64,000 nt of DNA, taken from positions 231,663 to 295,662 of the forward strand of contig PCTW01000084.1 in NCBI GenBank assembly GCA_002786715.1, read 5' to 3'. Positions 34,968-43,676 of the stretch are shown here, piece after piece. Source of the stretch: Bdellovibrio sp. CG22_combo_CG10-13_8_21_14_all_39_27 (GTDB lineage Bacteria > Bdellovibrionota > Bacteriovoracia > Bacteriovoracales > Bacteriovoracaceae). Position 1 is the first letter of the stretch. Each line of letters starts with the position of its first letter. The notes below the pieces were generated by a model. It had not been told where the DNA came from. It did not search any database and was given only the letters and a program-made list of their open reading frames with translations. Both the position numbers and the translations under genes were made by a program.

Positions 34968-35003
34968 GAATGGGAAAATAGGAACCCATTTCCCTATCCA
35001 TTC
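34968..35003. repeat. Imperfect nested inverted repeat between fliD and the membrane-protein gene
   Basis: GAATGG (34968-34973) pairs with CCATTC (34998-35003), and ATAGG (34978-34982) with CCTAT (34993-34997), with GAAA as an unpaired insert. It sits between two divergent starts (fliD leftward, membrane protein rightward). The 159-base gap has no clear sigma-28 box. Possible shared operator. Confidence 0.4.
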
Positions 35004-35058
35004 GATTCTCTTTAGGACAAATGTGTGAAAAAATACGGAATATAAAATGGGAAAATGA

Positions 35059-36546
35059 ATGATATCTGACAAAAACATTTTGGTCTTAAAATCAAGATTC
35101 TTTCTTTATAGAATAGTGACCTATTTTTCTTTTCTATTGCTACCTGTTTGGCTGCAGAAAACAGTTACTTTACCAATTTACACAATTTTAATATTGATGG
35201 CTTGTTATGCCATGTTCATCGCTGGTCAATGGTACCTTCTGGCAAAAGAAGTTGATTATCGTTTTAAAATTTTCTTCAAAACAAACTCATCGATGGATCG
35301 CCTCATTTATCGACTTATGATGGGGCAAATCCTTTTCATTCTCTATTTCAACGCACTTAACTTTCTCCCATCCAAATGGATTTACAACTCTTTTTGGATT
35401 ACCTGGGTTTGCTTGGGCCTATTTTATTCTTGGCCGACCAGGGGAAAAATTATTAAAGAATCTGTCGCATCAAACTTTGGAGAATTTAAATATTTAGATT
35501 CATTTGAAAGAACTTTGGTTGTTTTAATCCTGGCCCTTTTTGTCGTCTCAATACCAGAAATTCCTAGGCTAAATAGCTTTGAGTCACTTGCCCTCTTTAT
35601 GGATCCAAAAGAGAAGCTCTCCGGACAATATTGGAATTTTATCGCTATCAATTACTACCCTTTCTTTAAGTATCCTCAACTCATGCGCTATGCAATTGGA
35701 ATGCATTTTTATGTGAATGGTGTTGGTATTTTTCTTCTGTCTTCATATGCCCTGATGAGATATTTCTATTCGAGAAGATTGTCGCTTTTAGGTGTCTTTG
35801 CCATTTTGTCTACATGGAGTTATTCAAAAATATTAGTTTCTGATCCAAGCTCAGCTATCGTCGCTACATTTGCTATTTCTTGGCTTTGGATGTTGGTTTG
35901 GCTTCCATTAAGCGGTACCTACAGAGCTGGATTATTTTGGGGGCTGATGGCCTACTTAGGCTCACTTTGCTCAAGGGCCTTTATCGGATTAACAGCAATT
36001 CAATCTTATATTGTCTTTCTCTTCTCACTTTCAGGCAAAACGACTTGGTACAAAAGGCAATTGGTTAAATACGGTGCTTTGGGAATAATTTTAAGTCTAT
36101 TAACTTTTTTGTTTGAGGGATACGAGCCTTACTATGGTCTATCCTACTTCAGAGATTATGCTGATCATGTGGCGGATATTATAAATCGAAAAGCTTTTTT
36201 CACGCTCTCATTTTTGGGGATTTTAATTATTTTGTTCCAATCTTGGATTGAGAAGAAAATGAGTATTGGAAAGTTTAACAAAGAGGCCCTAAATAACTTA
36301 ATAAAATCAATTCTTGTTTATATGTTGTTCTGTGTTTTCTTTGAAAAAAATCTTATTGAAAGTTTTTTTGTTATGTGGGTTGCAACATTTCTGGCGCTAT
36401 TACCTCTTGAATATCTCTTTCAGACACTCTCGAGGATGAGATCAAATAGAAATATGATATACTTGATCTATATACTCATATGTCTCCTTGATAGTCACGT
36501 TGAAGGTCGAATTAAAATTTTAGCTCGTATTCTTTTCAATTCCTGA
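35059..36546 (+). CDS. Polytopic membrane protein, function unknown
   Basis: 495 residues with about eleven to thirteen predicted membrane helices spread along the chain; soluble loops include PRLNSFESLALFMDPKEKLSGQYW and GYEPYYGLSYFRDYADH. The overall look (multi-helix, acidic residues in an early external loop, no sugar-nucleotide motif) resembles GT-C type glycosyltransferases such as the ArnT/PMT group, but no motif decides. It opposes fliD across a 159-base gap. Its nearness to the glycosylation genes could matter, but that is speculation. Confidence 0.8.
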   Translation: MISDKNILVLKSRFFLYRIVTYFSFLLLPVWLQKTVTLPIYTILILMACYAMFIAGQWYLLAKEVDYRFKIFFKTNSSMDRLIYRLMMGQILFILYFNALNFLPSKWIYNSFWITWVCLGLFYSWPTRGKIIKESVASNFGEFKYLDSFERTLVVLILALFVVSIPEIPRLNSFESLALFMDPKEKLSGQYWNFIAINYYPFFKYPQLMRYAIGMHFYVNGVGIFLLSSYALMRYFYSRRLSLLGVFAILSTWSYSKILVSDPSSAIVATFAISWLWMLVWLPLSGTYRAGLFWGLMAYLGSLCSRAFIGLTAIQSYIVFLFSLSGKTTWYKRQLVKYGALGIILSLLTFLFEGYEPYYGLSYFRDYADHVADIINRKAFFTLSFLGILIILFQSWIEKKMSIGKFNKEALNNLIKSILVYMLFCVFFEKNLIESFFVMWVATFLALLPLEYLFQTLSRMRSNRNMIYLIYILICLLDSHVEGRIKILARILFNS

Positions 36547-36572
36547 TATCATTAAATTGTCCCTAACCAGGA

Positions 36573-36803
36573 GTGAGTCTGTTTAGATCTGGTTACACGC
36601 GTTCAATGTTCAATAGCTTTTTGAGTGATTTACAACTCAATAGATCTTCAATCCTAGAATCTTCAGTAATTTACGTAGACCAAGAGAGCGAAACTCTTAA
36701 ATTTGTTACGTCTGTTATGAGATCTGCCGGAACTGACAAGGAAATATTCGCCTTCTCAGTTGCTAGCGAAGGAAATGTTGAAATATTGAGTTCAGAAAGC
36801 TAA
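36573..36803 (+). CDS. Small protein, function unknown
   Basis: 76 residues from a GTG at 36573 with CAGGA touching it, or 65 residues from the ATG at 36606. The translation (SSVIYVDQESETLKFVTSVM, KEIFAFSVASEGNVEIL) looks like a small alpha/beta protein rather than noise. No family recognised. Flanked by the membrane protein and rlmE in the same direction. Confidence 0.5.
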   Translation: MSLFRSGYTRSMFNSFLSDLQLNRSSILESSVIYVDQESETLKFVTSVMRSAGTDKEIFAFSVASEGNVEILSSES

Positions 36804-36871
36804 AAAGACATTGGCGCAGATAAATTCATCTCCCTTTACTTAATTCCATTAAGTGGTCAAACTATAAGACT

Positions 36872-37462
36872 ATGAACTTTAAAGTAAAAGATTACTATTT
36901 TAACAAAGCAAAGAAAGAAAACTTTCTGGCACGAAGTATTTATAAATTAGAAGAAATAAATAATAAATTCAAGGTGCTTAAGGAAGGTAATAGGGTTGTC
37001 GATTTGGGATATTATCCAGGTTCTTGGATACAATATACTTCTTCGGTAATTGGGCCAAACGGGAAGGTTGTCGGGATTGATATCAAACCGGTTAATAAGA
37101 AGTTACTTGCTGGAAAGAATATACAGTTGTTTGAGAAATCAATTTTTGATATCGAAAGTGTTCAAGATTTGGGCGAAGACGATCTCTTTGATGTCGTCCT
37201 GTCAGATATGGCCCCCAACACCACGGGGATAAAGTCTGTTGATCAGGCAAGAAGTCTTGATCTCATTGAAACGATTTATAAAGTCTTGCCCGTTTTTCTT
37301 AAGAAAAACGGGAATATGGTAATTAAAGTCTTTGACAGTAATGATGCTCAAGTTTTTTTAAAGAAAAATAAGAATCTATTTAAGGAGTTTCACTTTTTAA
37401 AACCTAAATCGACTAGAACTGTGAGTAAAGAATTTTTTGCAATCGGAAAGGGGTATTTATAA
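36872..37462 (+). CDS. rlmE: 23S rRNA (uridine-2552-2'-O)-methyltransferase
   Basis: FtsJ-family methyltransferase acting on the 50S A-loop. 196 residues with the catalytic tetrad Lys25 (RSIYKLEE), Asp112 (LSDMAPN), Lys152 (VIKVF) and Glu187 (SKEFF). The SAM motif reads LGYYPGSW where LGAAPGGW is usual; the two Ala to Tyr changes are unusual but the PG core is kept. The stop TAA overlaps the most likely start of the next gene. Confidence 0.92.
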   Translation: MNFKVKDYYFNKAKKENFLARSIYKLEEINNKFKVLKEGNRVVDLGYYPGSWIQYTSSVIGPNGKVVGIDIKPVNKKLLAGKNIQLFEKSIFDIESVQDLGEDDLFDVVLSDMAPNTTGIKSVDQARSLDLIETIYKVLPVFLKKNGNMVIKVFDSNDAQVFLKKNKNLFKEFHFLKPKSTRTVSKEFFAIGKGYL

Positions 37463-38706
37463 AAACAGTAAAACGAATAACATGGTTTTTATGTATAGCT
37501 GCAGCTCTCGGATTATGGAATGAGATTAAAACAAAGAGAGAAGTGGCAGCTGCCCACAAGCTCGAATTATTAAAGACCTCAATTTCTGAAGCCATAACAA
37601 CTTCTAATAATTATCCTATAAAATTTGAAATCAATAATCATCAGGTTGAAATTAAGTACACCATAAATGAAAAGTTACAATCTTATGTCTTAAATCTACT
37701 TGAAAGCTATAAACCTGATTATGGTGTAGTTGTTGTCATCGATAATGAATCGGGCCAGATTCTTACAGCTACTGGATATTCTGGAAAGCAAAGAATGGTG
37801 GATAACTCACTTGTTTTTAACTCCGAAAATCCTGCAGCCAGCTTGTTTAAAATTGTTACTGCAGCCTCTCTTTTGCAAACTCAAAAAGTAACAGCCGACA
37901 CAGAAGTAAAAGTAAAAGGGAGAGGGACAACTCTCTATAAGTATCAACTCAAAGAAGAATTAGGCTCAAGGGCGAGAAAAATCACGCTGAATAAAGCATT
38001 TGCAATGTCTAATAACGTAGCCTTTGCGAGGCTGGCCCTACAAAATCTTCAAGGTGGGGAATTAAGCCGTTCTGCTGAAAATTTTTATTTTAATAAAGAA
38101 ATCATGACTGATATTAATTTACCGACTTCAAATTATCGAATTCCATCAAGCCAATATAATCTAGCTGAGATCGCTTCAGGTTTTAATAAAACAACGAACC
38201 TGACTCCAATTCATGCTGCGTTCATGGCTTCAGTTGTTGCAAACAATGGGCAAGCGGTTTTTCCAAGGCTAATAAAAGAGATGAAAGTGGATGATGCTCT
38301 ATGGAATATTGAAACAGTTAAAAATCAACAATGCATTGATCCTAAGGTTGCGAATTCTATAAAAGATATGATGATATCAACCACTGAAAGTGGCACGGCG
38401 AGAAAGAGCTTTAGAAAGTTATATCGCAAAATTCATGACGATATTATTATTGGTGGAAAAACGGGGTCAATTACGGGCGGTGAGCCAGAAGGTAAAAGGG
38501 ATTGGTTTGTATCATTTGCGATGGAGAATAATTCGCTCGACAGCGGAATATCGATGAGTATTATGCTAGTTAATCAGAAGAAGTGGCGAGTGAAGTCAAC
38601 ATATCTGGCAACTCGAATTATTGATTACTACTATAGAGAAATTAAAAAGATTCCCAAAATGTTGACGAGAAACTCACCAAAAAAATCAGTTGAAGGAATA
38701 TTGTAA
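37459..38706 (+). CDS. Penicillin-binding transpeptidase-like protein, probable ATA start
   Basis: Transpeptidase domain with SLFK (Ser128), SNN, and KTG (Lys334 from this start). The first conventional start in frame is GTG at 37543, which would give 387 residues beginning inside a polar stretch. The frame stays open upstream to an ATA at 37459 that overlaps the rlmE stop, with AAAGGGG five bases ahead. From there the N terminus reads (M)KTVKRITWFLCIAAALGLW, a good membrane anchor. No ATG, GTG, TTG or CTG lies between. I therefore give 415 residues from 37459, accepting that ATA may also reflect a sequence error. Probable class B-like or divergent PBP; role unknown. Stop overlaps lepB. Confidence 0.8.
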   Translation: MKTVKRITWFLCIAAALGLWNEIKTKREVAAAHKLELLKTSISEAITTSNNYPIKFEINNHQVEIKYTINEKLQSYVLNLLESYKPDYGVVVVIDNESGQILTATGYSGKQRMVDNSLVFNSENPAASLFKIVTAASLLQTQKVTADTEVKVKGRGTTLYKYQLKEELGSRARKITLNKAFAMSNNVAFARLALQNLQGGELSRSAENFYFNKEIMTDINLPTSNYRIPSSQYNLAEIASGFNKTTNLTPIHAAFMASVVANNGQAVFPRLIKEMKVDDALWNIETVKNQQCIDPKVANSIKDMMISTTESGTARKSFRKLYRKIHDDIIIGGKTGSITGGEPEGKRDWFVSFAMENNSLDSGISMSIMLVNQKKWRVKSTYLATRIIDYYYREIKKIPKMLTRNSPKKSVEGIL

Positions 38707-39482
38707 TGGAAACGACAGAAATTAAACCTGAAGATGCTCAGCCTGTATCTATAACTCGCAAGCAAAAAATAATAAAAGAAACAAAGTCGATACTGTTGAT
38801 TCTAGTATTGGTCTTTACGTTTAGATCAGTTTTTTTTGAGCCATTTAGAATCCCATCGGGCTCTATGATTCCAACACTAATGATTGGAGACTTTATTCTT
38901 GTTAATAAATTCACATACGGCTTTAAAGTTCCCTTCTCGGACTTTAGCTTGGGATCAATCAATCTCAATCCAATCTATTTGTTTGGCAGAGAAAAGGTCA
39001 AAAGGGGAGATGTCATTGTTTTCAAATATCCAAAAGATCCAACCATCAATTATATTAAGCGGGTTGTTGGCTTGCCTGGCGATTCTATCGCTATCATCGA
39101 CAAGGTTGTCTATATCAATGGTGAGCCCATTAAAACAGAGCCATTTGAGTCGAAAGAATTAATGAATGAGCTTTCAGAGAAATATAAGAGATATAAAATT
39201 AAGCTTTTTAAGACCAAAACTGGAGATGCCGAGCACCTTATTCAACTCAATGAGGATGATGCATTTCAATCAGGATATGATACTCGAGTAATCCCTGAAG
39301 GTAAGTATTTTGCGATGGGAGATAATCGTGACTTTTCTTATGATTCTAGATTTTGGGGATTTGTTCCGGAAGAAAACATCAAAGGCAAGGCCCTATTCGT
39401 TTGGCTCTCGCTGACATCACCATTTGATGAAGATAGCCAGTTTAAGTTTCGGCCGTGGCGAATAGGAACATTAATTAAATAA
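38706..39482 (+). CDS. lepB: Signal peptidase I
   Basis: Membrane protease that removes signal peptides. 258 residues: one membrane segment (residues ~27-42), then FEPFRIPSGSMIPTL with catalytic Ser53, NYIKRVVGLPGD with Lys118, and the boxes KRGDVIVFKYP and MGDNRDFSYDSRFWGFVP. Canonical Ser/Lys dyad. Overlaps the preceding transpeptidase stop by one base (TAATG). Confidence 0.96.
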   Translation: METTEIKPEDAQPVSITRKQKIIKETKSILLILVLVFTFRSVFFEPFRIPSGSMIPTLMIGDFILVNKFTYGFKVPFSDFSLGSINLNPIYLFGREKVKRGDVIVFKYPKDPTINYIKRVVGLPGDSIAIIDKVVYINGEPIKTEPFESKELMNELSEKYKRYKIKLFKTKTGDAEHLIQLNEDDAFQSGYDTRVIPEGKYFAMGDNRDFSYDSRFWGFVPEENIKGKALFVWLSLTSPFDEDSQFKFRPWRIGTLIK

Positions 39483-39486
39483 GTTA

Positions 39487-41691
39487 TTATTTGATTGTTA
39501 CAGCTCCACCATCATCAGAGTAATCAAAGTGTAAGTCTTTATAGCTGGCTTCAAGCTCTCTCGTTGCTAAGGAAAGTGCACCATCTCCCTTGCCAAAAAT
39601 GATTTTTGCAAATGGAATTTTTCCTAGAATGACATAGCCTATAACTCTTTCTGCTGCCGAGATAAACTCTTCACGCCGCTTGCCACGAAGATCGTGAGTT
39701 AGCTCACCATCCTCTTGAGCTGTCTGAATATTGATCTTAACAGTGCTTTTTGATGAAGATTTATCGACTAAGTCTTCAAGTGGAAGAACGATCCTCTTCC
39801 CCTTTGCCAAGCACTCATAACCTTTCTTGACTGCAGCAACGACCTTCACGGGAACACCAAGTGAGCGAGATCTGTAATTCGCCCCAATTTCGATATTTAT
39901 CTCTGGCAATGTAGGTATCTCGAGAGCAGCTTGGTTTGTGTTTTGGGCAGGAGGCTTTTCAATAAATTCAGCTTTGATTTTGTCGAGTTGAATTAAAGCT
40001 TTTTGTCTCTCAGTGAAACTTAACTCAGATTCCTGAATAAACTTTTCAAGTGAAATGATGCTTTTTTTAATGTTGAGATATAGGTTCTTTCTTTCAATTT
40101 CAGCCTTAAGGATATCACCATAAAATTCTTCAAGCGTATCCTTGTTCATAGAAGAAATTTCAAAAGCCCGGCCCTTGATGGTTGCCAAAAGTGGATCATT
40201 GGGTCGTTTATTTCTCAATGCTTCAAAGGGATTAGATTCTGAAGTAAAATTTTTGATGACCTTAAATTTAAAAGAAGGATCAGTTGAGCAGTGACTAAAG
40301 TTAGACATTGTTTTGGTGAGAATTTTTAAATGATCATGATGTGTACTAATAATAAAAAAGGAGTCTGCTGTAGTGTTGAAATGCTCAACAATTGAAATTA
40401 TTAGTCCTGTGGCATCACGACTTGATGTGTTCCCAAAGGCTTCGTCCCAGATGATAAACCGAGGCCCTGGTTCATTGAAAATATTAGAAAGTGAATCAAA
40501 TTCTGCCACGAAGGAGCTGGTTCCTTCTCCAATATTTTGAATTGAAGAAGAAGGGTAGGCTAAAGTCCCGAGCAGGGGAATGCATGCCGAACTACATGAA
40601 AGCGGAATTCCATACCTTGCCATCAGTAAGGTAAGACAGATGGATTTTAGATAAATGGTTTTGCCGCTAGAGTTTGGACCTGTAACAATAAGAGATTGAA
40701 TTGACTGATCCTGAACAAAATCATTTGATACAGGTTTGTCGACAAGTGGATGAGATAAAGATATGAGCTCTATTTTTTCAGAGCCAAATGTTGGAATGAC
40801 CAATTCCTTATCTGAGTAGAGAAACTTTGCTCTTGAAACGTCTAGATCCAAAATAAAATTAAAAATGGAAAGAAAAGAGTCTTTAGACAAATTGAGAAGT
40901 CGATTTGTTTCAACTTTAAATTGCAAAATAATATGTTCATACTTCAAGAGGAGCTCTTGATAAGAATCATTAAGCTTAGAAAAGCTATGGGGTTCGACAT
41001 AAAAGGTCTTTCCTGAATTACTATGAGAAATTATTCGACCAATTTTTTTATCAAAAGAGCTAGCATAAATAGCAACACAATATCGATGGTCACGAAAAAT
41101 AAGCTCATCATTTTGAAGTTCGGAATGGGCAGACTTGCTTAAGTTGTCTTTATGGAGCTTTAAAATATCAAAATAAATTCTCTCAAGTTCGGAGGTGGCA
41201 TTGCGAAGTCCCGGAATCATATGAAAGAGAAATTGACCATGATCAATTGATTGCCCAAAATAGTTGAGAAAATCATCAGTGAATTCAGTGAGAAAAGAAA
41301 AAGAATTATCATTGTTAAACTTGCTCAATACTGAGCTTTTTCTAATAGTGTCAAAAAAATTATAAAATAAGGCAACATGATCAAGATCGGGGAGATCGAA
41401 GGTGTTGATAGTTGAAAATAATTTTGAAATAACGAGAGAATCATAAGGGGACAATTGCGTTAAAAGTTGATCAATAATGGGAGCATTTTGAGAAGCGCGC
41501 TTGACCTTACTATACAAGAACATTGAATCTTGCCAGTTTTTAACAATTTCTTGTGATAAGATATCCTTCGATTTCTCGATTCGCATTTTGCTTGAAATAA
41601 CGTTGAGTAAAATAGGCCAATCGAGTTCTTCTAGCAATGGACTAGTTAATGAAACTTTTAAGAGATTGTGAATATTTTGAGTATTGGTCAT
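39487..41691 (-). CDS. mutS2: MutS2 (RqcU-like) ATPase with Smr domain
   Basis: 734 residues. MutS core domain, Walker A VTGPNSSGKTIYLKS, signature STIQ-like segment, Walker B RFIIWDEAFGNTSSRDATG and STHHDHLKIL, then a coiled region and a C-terminal Smr domain (THDLRGKRREEFISAAERV, IIFGKGDGAL). Smr motif HGxG reads FGKG here. In Bacillus, MutS2 (RqcU) splits collided ribosomes and feeds RqcH; it does not do mismatch repair. The ATG (complement of 41689-41691) shares two bases with the ATG of the divergent NFACT gene. Converges on lepB with four bases between ends. Confidence 0.92.
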   Translation of the reverse strand: MTNTQNIHNLLKVSLTSPLLEELDWPILLNVISSKMRIEKSKDILSQEIVKNWQDSMFLYSKVKRASQNAPIIDQLLTQLSPYDSLVISKLFSTINTFDLPDLDHVALFYNFFDTIRKSSVLSKFNNDNSFSFLTEFTDDFLNYFGQSIDHGQFLFHMIPGLRNATSELERIYFDILKLHKDNLSKSAHSELQNDELIFRDHRYCVAIYASSFDKKIGRIISHSNSGKTFYVEPHSFSKLNDSYQELLLKYEHIILQFKVETNRLLNLSKDSFLSIFNFILDLDVSRAKFLYSDKELVIPTFGSEKIELISLSHPLVDKPVSNDFVQDQSIQSLIVTGPNSSGKTIYLKSICLTLLMARYGIPLSCSSACIPLLGTLAYPSSSIQNIGEGTSSFVAEFDSLSNIFNEPGPRFIIWDEAFGNTSSRDATGLIISIVEHFNTTADSFFIISTHHDHLKILTKTMSNFSHCSTDPSFKFKVIKNFTSESNPFEALRNKRPNDPLLATIKGRAFEISSMNKDTLEEFYGDILKAEIERKNLYLNIKKSIISLEKFIQESELSFTERQKALIQLDKIKAEFIEKPPAQNTNQAALEIPTLPEINIEIGANYRSRSLGVPVKVVAAVKKGYECLAKGKRIVLPLEDLVDKSSSKSTVKINIQTAQEDGELTHDLRGKRREEFISAAERVIGYVILGKIPFAKIIFGKGDGALSLATRELEASYKDLHFDYSDDGGAVTIK

Positions 41692-42868
41692 GAAAAACTT
41701 TAGCCATTATATTGTTAATAAAATATACAGTACCCCACATTTATTAGTTCTTGAACTCTATTGCAATAAAATCAAGCAAGAGATTTGTATTGGGAGAGGT
41801 AAGAGGTACTGCGTTGCAGGGGAGCTACATTCTAAATATGCCCGCAAACTCAAAATCAAAGACAGCCTTGTTGATTATTTAAAAAAATACGTTGAAAGAG
41901 CTAGGGTTGAAAAAATTGAAATCATACAGGACAAGGTTCTCATTTTTGAGTTAAGAAAAACGAATTTGCTAGCCTTTTTTTATGAAGGCCATGAGTTGAA
42001 GTTTAAGGTTTTTGATAGCGAGGAGTTACTAAAGAGTTTTATCAATAATTACAACTTCGATTCTGTTCAAAAAATAGAATGGGAAGACTATAAGAACTAT
42101 GATCAAGAATTGGAATCTGCTTTTCAAAAAAAAATTAAAAATGAGACGAAATCAAAAAGTAAAAAAGAACAAAAAATTAAACAAGATATCCTGGCAATTG
42201 AAGATACGCTTAACTTCTCCCAGCTGCTAAAAAATGATTCAATCCAATTTGAAGATTCAATCCAATTACCATTAAAAAAAATAAAATTTGAAAAGAATAT
42301 GAGCCATTGGCAAAAGCGAGACAGAGTGTTCGCATTTATTAAAAAACTAAAACAAGTGAAAGAAATTCAAGAAAATCGACTTTTAGAAATTCAAAAGAGC
42401 GTCTCAACGAATCATGAACACGCGTTTTTAGCTTCTCAAGAATTTAAGACCAAAGAAAAAATTAGAGTTCATTGGAAATTGGAATCTAAGGCAAATTCCC
42501 ATTGGGATAAGTGGAAATATAAAGAATATATTTTTTATGTAGGTAAAAGTGCAAAGGGAAATAATGAATTAATTGATAGGTTTTTTACGAGTGAAGATTG
42601 TTGGGGGCACCCAGATGAAGTCGCTGGGCCACATCTTATCATTAAGGAATTAATGCCAGACGATCTTTCTCAGGAATTCTTAGATGTTTTAGGTTCATTA
42701 ATAGAAGAGAGGTATAAATGTTCGTTTAAAGACTTCATTTTCTGTAGAAAGAGTGACTTAAGAAGAGTATCGGGCAAATTAGGTCAGGTACAGTTACGAG
42801 AAAGCGTCAAAAGAACTTATAAATTTAAGCCTGAATGGGGGAACAAATTGTCACTAGTTGAAGCATAA
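41690..42868 (+). CDS. Compact NFACT (RqcH/Rqc2-like) protein
   Basis: 392 residues from the ATG at 41690. N-terminal part (LLVLELYCNKIKQEICIG ... RVEKIEIIQDKVLIFEL) matches NFACT-N, with the tRNA-binding Asp-Arg of RqcH replaced by Asp-Lys. A Lys/Glu-rich helical middle follows (residues ~145-270), then the NFACT-R domain: YVGKSAKGNNELIDRFF, SEDCWGHPDEVAGPHLIIKE. It is well short of the ~570 residues of Bacillus RqcH, with no room for full HhH and long coiled-coil. NFACT proteins bind 50S-peptidyl-tRNA after ribosome splitting. The pairing with mutS2 supports ribosome quality control. Confidence 0.78.
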   Translation: MKNFSHYIVNKIYSTPHLLVLELYCNKIKQEICIGRGKRYCVAGELHSKYARKLKIKDSLVDYLKKYVERARVEKIEIIQDKVLIFELRKTNLLAFFYEGHELKFKVFDSEELLKSFINNYNFDSVQKIEWEDYKNYDQELESAFQKKIKNETKSKSKKEQKIKQDILAIEDTLNFSQLLKNDSIQFEDSIQLPLKKIKFEKNMSHWQKRDRVFAFIKKLKQVKEIQENRLLEIQKSVSTNHEHAFLASQEFKTKEKIRVHWKLESKANSHWDKWKYKEYIFYVGKSAKGNNELIDRFFTSEDCWGHPDEVAGPHLIIKELMPDDLSQEFLDVLGSLIEERYKCSFKDFIFCRKSDLRRVSGKLGQVQLRESVKRTYKFKPEWGNKLSLVEA

Positions 42869-42902
42869 GTTATTTAGAAATAACCTATAGTTAGGGTGGT
42901 TT

Positions 42903-43676
42903 ATGAAACGAATTTTCACATTATTCTTAATTAATCTTTTAATGTCATCAGTCGGTTACGGCGCAATTGAAAAAGTTTCAGATTTTGATACGCCCTTATA
43001 CTATCCGCAAGATGGCTCGCTCAAAGATTTATATGTTGAAGCAAAAATAGAAGGATTGGAAGAGCTATTAAAAAGTAGATTAAGTAACCCCAACATAAGA
43101 AATGTCTATTTCAAAATATATTGGATGTTTCCTGGAAAAAGCTCTATTGAAATTGAGGGATTAAAGGGCTTTGAAGAAATGAAGTCAGAGCTAAAAATGG
43201 TCATCGCAGAAAAGTTAGATTATCTCATTCCAGAAAAATTTGGCCAAAAATTTAGAAGCTACCAAATGACTAAGAGGGGAGAATCCATAAGCCTTGAAGA
43301 TCAATCTGGGGAGAAGCTTATTCAATCCGTATTAATAAATATGAAAAACGATAATGTTATTAAGTCTATTTCTGTGAAGGGCGCAGGAATTGCCAATGAA
43401 ATTGAATATGAATCATCAATGAAGAGATGGGCGAGTAATAAGTATTCATTCGATAAGGTTTCAATTAAATCAACACAAATGGGAGTTACGAACATTAGAA
43501 CAGATGAAATAAAATATACTCCTGTTCAGGGCTATGGATTTCCAATTGAAATCGCAACGACGGCCAAAATAATTCCTGAGAAAGGTTCAGAAAGAGAGTC
43601 TTCAGCGCGAATTACTTTTTCATCTCACAAGGTGAATGAGGGTGTAGCTCTAAAATACTTTAGCGAAAAGAAATGA
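42903..43676 (+). CDS. Exported protein, function unknown
   Basis: 257 residues with a signal peptide (MKRIFTLFLINLLMSSVGYGA, likely cut after GYGA). The mature part is mixed alpha/beta with a repeating beta pattern toward the C terminus (YSFDKVSIKSTQMGVTNIRTDEIKYTPVQGYGFPIEI), somewhat like the LolA/LolB-type lipoprotein carrier fold, but no motif decides. Its last codon overlaps the start of the following lipoprotein gene (ATGA), so they are co-expressed. Confidence 0.75.
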   Translation: MKRIFTLFLINLLMSSVGYGAIEKVSDFDTPLYYPQDGSLKDLYVEAKIEGLEELLKSRLSNPNIRNVYFKIYWMFPGKSSIEIEGLKGFEEMKSELKMVIAEKLDYLIPEKFGQKFRSYQMTKRGESISLEDQSGEKLIQSVLINMKNDNVIKSISVKGAGIANEIEYESSMKRWASNKYSFDKVSIKSTQMGVTNIRTDEIKYTPVQGYGFPIEIATTAKIIPEKGSERESSARITFSSHKVNEGVALKYFSEKK

